This document shows positions 6,844 to 11,291 of a stretch of 11,291 nucleotides of DNA, in pieces (position 1 is the first letter of the stretch; each line of letters opens with the position of its first letter). The position numbers were made by a program, and so were the translations under genes. A model generated the notes under the pieces. The model made no database searches. It worked only from the letters and a program-made list of their open reading frames with translations, and had not been told where the DNA came from. This DNA is from an uncultured bacterium (GTDB lineage Bacteria; Cyanobacteriota; Vampirovibrionia; Gastranaerophilales; Gastranaerophilaceae): NCBI GenBank assembly GCA_900551675.1, contig URXH01000068.1, positions 1 through 11,291 on the forward strand, read 5' to 3'.

Positions 6844-6902
6844 TAAGTTCCTCCTTCTTTTTCGATTAATAATCGAAAAAGCGGAGTCCTTGCCACGTCC
6901 CG
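6837..6902 (-). pseudogene. tRNA-Pro-like 5' half with hairpin insert (fragment B)
   Basis: The minus strand reads CGGGACGTGGC, identical to the first 11 nt of tRNA-Pro(GGG). It continues with a 48-nt insert, then GGTAGCG of the D arm, after which it runs into an inverted D-arm copy instead of an anticodon arm. Not a functional tRNA. Confidence 0.7.
6844..6891. repeat. Hairpin element in fragment B
   Basis: 48 nt in the D-loop position. Perfect 11-bp stem CTTTTTCGATT (6857-6867) and AATCGAAAAAG (6871-6881), 3-nt loop, extended by CTCC/GGAG. The stem sequence is unrelated to elements A and C, but the end GCGGAGT resembles their GCAGAGT, and AGTTCC resembles their start. Confidence 0.65.
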
Positions 6903-6916
6903 ATTGTAAGAGTTTC

Positions 6917-7005
6917 TCGAGACAATGACGCTTGTTAGCTTACGTTACCAAGTCCCTTTCACAAACGATACTCAATCGTTTGTTCAGCAGAGTGCCAAGT
7001 CTCGA
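6917..7005 (-). pseudogene. tRNA-Pro-like fragment with hairpin insert, most decayed copy (fragment C)
   Basis: The minus strand reads CGAGACTTGGC (9 of 11 matching tRNA-Pro(GGG)), a 44-nt insert, GGTAACG, a decayed inverted D-arm copy, and finally GTCTCGA, which can pair with the 5' TCGAGAC like an acceptor stem. It shares the 5' flank AAATTTAAAATCG with tRNA-Pro(GGG), pointing to tandem duplication. No recognisable anticodon or T arm. Confidence 0.6.
6950..6993. repeat. Hairpin element in fragment C
   Basis: 44 nt in the D-loop position. Perfect 9-bp stem ACAAACGAT (6961-6969) and ATCGTTTGT (6975-6983), 5-nt loop. Against element A, the pair G-C becomes A-T at the stem base, a compensatory change. 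Confidence 0.7.
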
Positions 7006-7033
7006 TTTTAAATTTTCAATTTACTGCTCATTT

Positions 7034-7061
7034 ATTATAACACCTCAAAATTTTTTGTAAA
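7034..7061 (-). promoter_or_regulatory. Promoter of the tRNA-Pro cluster
   Basis: Minus strand: TTTACA (7061-7056), 16-bp spacer, TATAAT (7039-7034). It would start RNA near 7027 and transcribe fragments C and B, tRNA-Pro(GGG), fragment A and tRNA-Pro(CGG) as one precursor. It stands back to back with the promoter of the gene at 7101. Confidence 0.65.
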
Positions 7062-7065
7062 CTAA

Positions 7066-7094
7066 TTGCAAATTTTATCAAAAAATGTTAATAT
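7066..7094 (+). promoter_or_regulatory. Promoter of the TPR membrane protein gene, probably leaderless
   Basis: TTGCAA (7066-7071), 17-bp spacer, TAATAT (7089-7094), ending 6 nt before ATG at 7101. No Shine-Dalgarno site upstream. Confidence 0.6.
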
Positions 7095-7100
7095 AAATTT

Positions 7101-8177
7101 ATGGATATTAACGATTACAGAAAAAAAATATTTTTGAATTCTCAGTATTGTACTTATTATAGTATTAATAATTATACAATTCTTGCAGGTATCATGAGAA
7201 GCTGCGGTTATTTATATTCCGTAAAGCTTCCTGATGAAAAACTGAAAGAAGTAAATAAAACTTACAGAAAGTTTACTACAATTTTAAATTCAGTTGTGGC
7301 TGTGGAAATTATTTTGTATATTTATCTTTTTATTTTCCCTTATTTTACACAGTTTATGCGTATGCCGTTCTGGCTGGCCATAATCATTTTATCATTAATC
7401 CCGCTATTTGTATTATATTTGACATATATCGGTGTTAACTGTCTTTATGAAAATTATCTGGCTAGATATGTCGGAACTTTCAAAAAAACGCCTTTTAAAC
7501 CTGATGTAAAATATATTGATGAAAAAGCTTTTAAAGAATATGAAGTTACTCCGAGAAAAAGCATATATGTTGTATCGTTACTAGCTGTTCTTTTTATTGG
7601 TTATATTACTGTTCCGTTTGTTATAAGCGGATTGAATAATTCTCAAAAATATCAGCAGGCTGTTAAATTATCAGGATTGTATCTGAAGTTCGTTCCGATT
7701 TCTCCTGAGGTTTATGTTCAAAAAGCTTATGCTGAATTTAATTTGAAACAGTATAAAGAAGCTGTTAAAGATTATGAAAACGCCAATAAATACAGCTTGT
7801 CAGACAATTTTTCGGAAGATATAACAGGTGTAAAAACTTATTATATGCCGTATAGAGATATGCTTGCAGAGTTTGACAGAGCTATTGAGGCAGAACCTGA
7901 TAAACCTGCAAAATACCTGCTTAGAAGCGAAAAAGCAATGTATCAGATTAAAAATAGAGATTATAAACCTGCTTATGTAGAATTAAACAAACTTGTAGAT
8001 GCTTACAAGAAAAATGAACAGGTATTTTTCTCACCCGCAGATGTTTATTATAGCAGAAGTGCAGCAAGGGCTGCTCTTGGTGATTTATCGGGTGCAAAAC
8101 TTGACAGGACTATTGCTCAAAAAATGTGTCCTGATTGCAAGTTTAGTTTTGAAACAAAACTTATTAGAAAGCCGTAA
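7101..8177 (+). CDS. Membrane protein with TPR-like C-terminal region, function unknown
   Basis: 358 residues. I do not recognise a named family. Three membrane segments are visible: about 58-82, 89-112 and 153-176, the first two close together as a hairpin. Residues from about 183 to 340 are helical, with TPR-like spacing and residues, for example SPEVYVQKAYAEFNLKQYKE and AVKDYENANK, then a further unit around 253-300 and one around 313-341 with ARAALGDLSGAKLD. The C-terminus has CPDC (343-346). There is no signal peptide; a hydrophilic N-terminal 57 residues precede the first helix. TPR domains usually bind partner proteins, so a membrane-bound scaffold is plausible, but no partner is indicated. 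ATG at 7101 follows a -10 box by 6 nt without an SD. The SEC-C gene follows after 73 bp and may be cotranscribed. Confidence 0.85.
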   Translation: MDINDYRKKIFLNSQYCTYYSINNYTILAGIMRSCGYLYSVKLPDEKLKEVNKTYRKFTTILNSVVAVEIILYIYLFIFPYFTQFMRMPFWLAIIILSLIPLFVLYLTYIGVNCLYENYLARYVGTFKKTPFKPDVKYIDEKAFKEYEVTPRKSIYVVSLLAVLFIGYITVPFVISGLNNSQKYQQAVKLSGLYLKFVPISPEVYVQKAYAEFNLKQYKEAVKDYENANKYSLSDNFSEDITGVKTYYMPYRDMLAEFDRAIEAEPDKPAKYLLRSEKAMYQIKNRDYKPAYVELNKLVDAYKKNEQVFFSPADVYYSRSAARAALGDLSGAKLDRTIAQKMCPDCKFSFETKLIRKP

Positions 8178-8239
8178 CGGTATTAATCTGTTATAGTATT
8201 GAGTTTTTAATTATTTTAATGTATTCTCGTTTTTAGAGA

Positions 8240-8244
8240 GGGAG
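8240..8244 (+). promoter_or_regulatory. Ribosome binding site of the SEC-C gene
   Basis: GGGAG within GAGAGGGAG, 6 nt before ATG at 8251. A clear contrast to the SD-less genes in the window. I see no convincing promoter in the 73-bp gap before it. Confidence 0.7.
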
Positions 8245-8250
8245 AAATTA

Positions 8251-9528
8251 ATGCTAGTTTTAGAAGATTTGAAAGAAATTAATGAAGTTATAAAATGTCT
8301 TGCCGAATTTATTCAGAATGATGAAATTGTGAAACCTGATTTTGAAGAATATTTGAAAACTATTGGACAAAGCGGTATGAATTTTCAATCTGCCTGTTTT
8401 AACTATATTTTTGAAAGAAACTTAGATAAAAAAAGTATTCTTGCATTGTATCTTGAAAATACAAAAAAACTTTCTGCAGTTGAAAAGAAGATTGTCAGGG
8501 CTTTAATGGCGTCAATATCGTCGATTTTTGAGATAAAACGTGTGTTGCAGAATGGTTTTGAGCTGAACAATATTATAAATGAAAAAAATTATAATGTTGT
8601 ATCTCTGGTAAAAATGACTGCGTTTAGAGGTATTGGATCCGGTCAGTATGTTGTTGCAAGGATTTTTAAGTTTCAGGATGCTTATTATCTTCTTGAAATA
8701 TCGGGCGTTCTCCCATCAAGCAGACGGGATGATGCATTAAGATATTCTGTTGCTAAAATTATTCAAAATCCGGAGCTTGTTTATTTTGACAATCCTGAAA
8801 AACAGAAAGAAATTGAGAAAGATGTTAAAGAAATTTATGATAAATTTATAGAATTTTTTGGAACTGATGAAGTTGTAACAACAAACAAGTTCGCTGATGA
8901 TTTAATCGGTTCGTTTAATGATTTTGCAGAGGGCGGTGAAAAAGTTGAATTCAGTGATAAAATTCAAACGCCTGACAGCTATAGATTTTTTAATGTTTCA
9001 GAATTTAATAATTCCTATGAAAATTTCCTTGAAAATTCTCTCGGCGGATTTTCTTCGCATAAAGAAACTTATGATGTCGGAATAATTTATGATAAGGAAC
9101 TGGGTTTGTATGCGGTTCCGTTCTTTGAAACATTTAATAAGGTTATAGAAAGTCCTGACAGTGTAGAAAATGCTAAAGAATGTGTTGAATTTTTCTTAGA
9201 AAATGATAAATTTTCGGCGAATATAATCAGACGTGTTGCTGAACGGCATGAAAATTTTATGGAAACCGTAAATAAGCTTCTTGGCACAAATTACACACTT
9301 GATGAACTGTTGGAACATTATAAGTCAAGATATTTGGAAAATAAAATATTTTCATCAACTACTGTTTTGTATAAATCAAAAGCTTTTTCAAAGACTCTCG
9401 GCATAATTGAAGAAGATATTGAAAAACCTAGTTTAGAAGGCGTTGATTTAAGCAAAATCGGCAGAAACGATCCATGTCCTTGCGGAAGCGGTAAAAAGTT
9501 CAAAAAATGCTGCGGAGCCAATTTATAA
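8251..9528 (+). CDS. Uncharacterised protein with C-terminal SEC-C zinc-binding motif
   Basis: 425 residues, soluble, no signal peptide or membrane helix. The only firm domain is the extreme C-terminus, GRNDPCPCGSGKKFKKCC, with Cys409, Cys411, Cys420 and Cys421. This is the SEC-C motif, known from the end of SecA, where it binds zinc and contacts SecB or ribosomes, and from many proteins of unknown role. The first 400 residues are acidic and helical (many Glu, Asp and Lys), with no enzyme motif I recognise. It is not SecA: there are no Walker motifs and it is half the length. The gene follows the TPR membrane protein and overlaps the end of convergent maf by 6 bp. Possible links to translation or protein quality control rest on the motif alone. 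Confidence 0.85.
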   Translation: MLVLEDLKEINEVIKCLAEFIQNDEIVKPDFEEYLKTIGQSGMNFQSACFNYIFERNLDKKSILALYLENTKKLSAVEKKIVRALMASISSIFEIKRVLQNGFELNNIINEKNYNVVSLVKMTAFRGIGSGQYVVARIFKFQDAYYLLEISGVLPSSRRDDALRYSVAKIIQNPELVYFDNPEKQKEIEKDVKEIYDKFIEFFGTDEVVTTNKFADDLIGSFNDFAEGGEKVEFSDKIQTPDSYRFFNVSEFNNSYENFLENSLGGFSSHKETYDVGIIYDKELGLYAVPFFETFNKVIESPDSVENAKECVEFFLENDKFSANIIRRVAERHENFMETVNKLLGTNYTLDELLEHYKSRYLENKIFSSTTVLYKSKAFSKTLGIIEEDIEKPSLEGVDLSKIGRNDPCPCGSGKKFKKCCGANL

Positions 9529-10080
9529 AAGTTTGAGTAATGATTTAGAACTTAAACCTATAATATTTTCAAGGTCGCCGGTGTATGATTTGATGTAGCC
9601 GTCAGGCATTTCTTGAATTCCGTATGAGCCAGCCTTATCAAACGGTCTGAAATTATCTATATAATATCTTATTTGCTCATCTGTAAGGTTTTCAAACGTA
9701 ACTTTACTCGTTGTTGAATTTTTCTTTACTTCTCCGGTTTTTGAATTAATAACAACAATACTTGTAACAACTATGTGAGTTTTTCCTGACAGTCTTTTAA
9801 GCATTTTAAAAGCTCCTTCGTATCCGTCGGGTTTGCCTAGAATTTCATTGTCAAGAACTACAACAGTGTCAGCGCCGATAATCAATGAAGGCTCTTTAAC
9901 CAGAGGCAAAACAGCTTTTGCCTTATTGTATGCAAGATTTTCTATAAAATCATAAGAAAAAACCGTCCTTGTATGATCTTCCACATACGGAGACGGTATA
10001 ATTTCAAATCCAATATTAAGTTTTTTCAGAATATCTGCTCTTCTGGGAGAAGAAGAAGCAAGGATAATTTTTCCCGCCAT
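9523..10080 (-). CDS. maf: Maf-like nucleoside triphosphate pyrophosphatase (YhdE type)
   Basis: Hydrolyses non-canonical or excess NTPs (dTTP, UTP and modified bases for the YhdE subgroup) to NMP and pyrophosphate in the cytoplasm; the family was first described as a septum formation inhibitor. 185 residues, close to the usual 190-200. Motifs: ILASSSPRRADIL (6-18) with Arg13 and Arg14, GADTVV (69-74) with catalytic Asp71, GKP with Lys83, LSGKTH (97-102), DKAGSYGIQ (148-156) with Gln156, and GDLENIIGL (168-176). The Arg, Lys and Gln set fits the dTTP/UTP subgroup. ATG at 10080 is preceded by a weak GAG 6 nt away. The gene lies 62 bp downstream of the 78-residue gene on the same strand and converges on the SEC-C gene with a 6-bp overlap. 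Confidence 0.95.
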   Translation of the reverse strand: MAGKIILASSSPRRADILKKLNIGFEIIPSPYVEDHTRTVFSYDFIENLAYNKAKAVLPLVKEPSLIIGADTVVVLDNEILGKPDGYEGAFKMLKRLSGKTHIVVTSIVVINSKTGEVKKNSTTSKVTFENLTDEQIRYYIDNFRPFDKAGSYGIQEMPDGYIKSYTGDLENIIGLSSKSLLKLL

Positions 10081-10103
10081 TTTGTTCTCGCTTTCTTAGA
10101 GAT

Positions 10104-10109
10104 ATTATA
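10104..10109 (-). promoter_or_regulatory. Candidate -10 box of maf
   Basis: TATAAT on the minus strand, 23 nt before the maf ATG. The matching -35 is poor, so this is a candidate internal promoter between the 78-residue gene and maf. Confidence 0.35.
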
Positions 10110-10142
10110 TCTTAAAAAAAGCGGGAACATAAAATTTATTTT

Positions 10143-10379
10143 TTAATACTGGGAAGTTTTGTTATATCTTGCTGTTCTTGCATTTATTGCGTAACATGCT
10201 ATATTGAGTCTTTGTTTAAGTCCCATCATATTACGGTACATGCTTGCATAATCATTCATTGCATGCATCATTTTTTCCGGATCAACCATAGATTCCATAT
10301 TGTCATGGTTATCAACTTTTTCTTCTGCATATTTTTTGACCAAAAGCTGGTCGATGTAATCCTCAGCACCTATTGCCAT
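10143..10379 (-). CDS. Small protein of unknown function (78 residues)
   Basis: I do not recognise it. It is a short soluble helical protein, rich in Met (8 residues) and Tyr, with no signal peptide or membrane helix. The stretch MVDPEKMMHAMNDYASMYRN could form an amphipathic helix. It is called real because of a strong Shine-Dalgarno site (GGGAGGA, 6 nt spacer to ATG) and a candidate -10 box upstream. The opposing frame on the other strand lacks such signals. It precedes maf by 62 bp on the same strand, possibly in one transcript. A partner role or a link to Maf is not shown by anything in the sequence. Confidence 0.7.
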   Translation of the reverse strand: MAIGAEDYIDQLLVKKYAEEKVDNHDNMESMVDPEKMMHAMNDYASMYRNMMGLKQRLNIACYAINARTARYNKTSQY

Positions 10380-10384
10380 TGCTG

Positions 10385-10391
10385 TCCTCCC
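10385..10391 (-). promoter_or_regulatory. Ribosome binding site of the 78-residue gene
   Basis: GGGAGGA on the minus strand, with GGAGG 6 nt before ATG. Among the best SD sites in the window, and the main reason to call this small gene. Confidence 0.75.
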
Positions 10392-10399
10392 TAAATTTA

Positions 10400-10405
10400 A
10401 TTGTA
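10400..10405 (-). promoter_or_regulatory. Candidate -10 box of the 78-residue gene
   Basis: TACAAT on the minus strand, about 20 nt before the ATG at 10379. No clear -35 at the expected distance. Confidence 0.3.
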
Positions 10406-10521
10406 ATCCTATTGATGTGTTGTGGTGAGAAAGTGTGTTAAACTATCCTAAATATTCCTTATGTATATACTAAGTATTTCTTTCCCAAAAAATTGCTTAA
10501 TTTTTCAAAAATTGTTAATAT

Positions 10522-10551
10522 TTGTTTACATAATAAATATTATGGTATAAT
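10522..10551 (+). promoter_or_regulatory. Promoter of the U32-like gene, probably leaderless
   Basis: TATAAT at 10546-10551 ends 6 nt before ATG at 10558. A -35 could be TTGTTT (10522-10527, 18-bp spacer) or TTTACA (10525-10530, 15-bp spacer). No SD site. The rest of the 10406-10521 gap shows nothing I can name. Confidence 0.55.
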
Positions 10552-10557
10552 AATTTT

Positions 10558-11291
10558 ATGGTTAGTATAAAAATTGTTGCACCGGTCAAAAAGCCTGAAG
10601 ATATTGATGTTTTCGCAAAAGAGACTTCTTGCAGAGACTATTATGTTTATTATAAAAAATTTTTAAATAACAATTTTGATTATGTTAATGAATTTGTTGA
10701 AGCTGCAAGACGCAATAACTGCGCAATTTATATAAATTTTAAGCATGACATAACAGAAGAAAACCTGCCAGAGATAAAAAAAATGCTCAAATTTTTGAAG
10801 ACAGCAGGCATTGACGGTATTTTTATAAACAGTTTTGCTATATTGGAGGCGATAAAGGTTTTCAATCTGCCGTTCAAGGTTATTGCAGATTCTTACTTTG
10901 ATATTCATAACCTTGCAGGAATTGATTTTATCAATAATTTTCACAAAGTAGATGAAATTATTATTACCGAAGAAATCTACATGAAAAATATTGCAAAGAT
11001 AAAAAAATATACAAAACTTCCTCTTGCGATAGACAGCGATAATCTGCCGTATTGTGCAGAAGACATAAAAAAACTGAAAGCTATTGACAGTGTTGTTATA
11101 AAAGGAAAATTTAATAATTCTGATGAAATATTGGAGGCGATAGAACTTATTCAGAAAATTCTTGATAAGCCTAAACTTTTTAAGCATCAAAAGCTTCCAT
11201 TTAAGCATGTAAGAAAAAGTATTTACAGCACAAATCATTTTCTCGGAGTTGTGGTAAGCGCCGAGGGGCAGGATTTTAAATTCAGCAGGAA
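10558..11291 (+). CDS. Peptidase U32-like (TIM-barrel) protein, 3' end outside window
   Basis: Open from ATG 10558 to the right edge, 244 codons without a stop; the protein continues beyond the window. It begins MVSIKIVAPVKKPEDI. The stretch NLPEIKKMLKFLKTAGIDGI followed by FINSFAILEAI and IADSYFDIHN resembles the barrel core of U32 family proteins, in which a strand ending in a conserved GVDG-type turn is followed by a helix. Later parts (HKVDEIIITEEIY, KLPLAIDSDNLPYC, IDSVVIKGKFNNSDEI) continue the strand-helix alternation. U32 members include RlhA/YegQ-type RNA hydroxylation factors and collagenase-like proteins, so the molecular role is open. The catalytic and cysteine region would lie outside the window. 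A long antisense frame at 10663-11238 is a shadow of this gene. Gene reality is confident; family moderate. Confidence 0.75.
   Translation, partial: MVSIKIVAPVKKPEDIDVFAKETSCRDYYVYYKKFLNNNFDYVNEFVEAARRNNCAIYINFKHDITEENLPEIKKMLKFLKTAGIDGIFINSFAILEAIKVFNLPFKVIADSYFDIHNLAGIDFINNFHKVDEIIITEEIYMKNIAKIKKYTKLPLAIDSDNLPYCAEDIKKLKAIDSVVIKGKFNNSDEILEAIELIQKILDKPKLFKHQKLPFKHVRKSIYSTNHFLGVVVSAEGQDFKFSR

Noticed and set aside
6620..7005. CRISPR array or phage attachment site at the tRNA
   Set aside because: The repeats are few, unequal, structured and interleaved with tRNA fragments; there is no spacer pattern. No integrase or phage gene is in the window, and the duplicated part is the tRNA 5' half, not the usual 3' end of an att site.
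10840..11142. Exact 15-nt repeat ATATTGGAGGCGATA at 10840 and 11128
   Set aside because: Both copies encode ILEAI in the same frame of one barrel protein. Short, coding and easily explained by similar helices.
10663..11238. 191-codon open frame on the minus strand
   Set aside because: It lies wholly antisense to the U32-like gene, which has a promoter and a better protein. The antisense product is a low-complexity Phe/Asn/Ile/Lys string typical of a shadow frame.

Overview
The window is AT-rich, with strong Shine-Dalgarno sites at some genes and none at others. It carries a type IV pilin-like protein with an N-terminal helix and C-terminus that I associate with gut Gastranaerophilales (Melainabacteria, non-photosynthetic relatives of cyanobacteria). 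It also has a meso-diaminopimelate-type MurE and a cell-wall amidase with an SH3-like region. I place it in or near that group by inference from sequence style; no marker gene settles it.

Layout. (1) 2-679 (+): type IV pilin-like protein, cut by the left edge. (2) 4997-636 (-): a cell-wall operon read leftwards, ftsI (PBP transpeptidase), murE abutting it with no gap, then a short nagA. (3) 5089-6450 (+): secreted N-acetylmuramoyl-L-alanine amidase, divergent from ftsI. (4) 6471-7061 (-): two proline tRNAs (anticodons CGG and GGG), interleaved with three broken tRNA-Pro-like 5' halves that each carry a hairpin element in the D-loop position. (5) 7101-9528 (+): a membrane TPR protein and a SEC-C zinc-motif protein. 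(6) 10379-9523 (-): an unknown 78-residue protein and Maf nucleotide pyrophosphatase. (7) 10558-11291 (+): a U32-peptidase-like protein, cut by the right edge.

The genes with clear roles centre on the envelope. FtsI cross-links septal peptidoglycan, MurE makes the UDP-MurNAc-tripeptide precursor, the amidase cuts peptide stems from glycan strands, NagA returns GlcNAc-6-phosphate to the amino-sugar pool, and Maf-family proteins are linked to division and nucleotide sanitation.

The most unusual content is not a protein system but a set of small palindromic elements. A 49-bp repeat lies once inside nagA, in frame, and once just upstream of nagA, where it supplies the ribosome binding site. A 72-bp GC-rich element sits in frame inside murE. 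Three hairpin elements occupy the same site in three pseudo-tRNA-Pro copies, and two of these show a compensatory base change in the stem. A 63-bp element with perfect 12-bp terminal inverted repeats separates one pseudo-tRNA from a real tRNA. Separately, three genes (5089, 7101, 10558) share a -10 box ending exactly 6 nt before ATG with no Shine-Dalgarno, which suggests leaderless transcripts.
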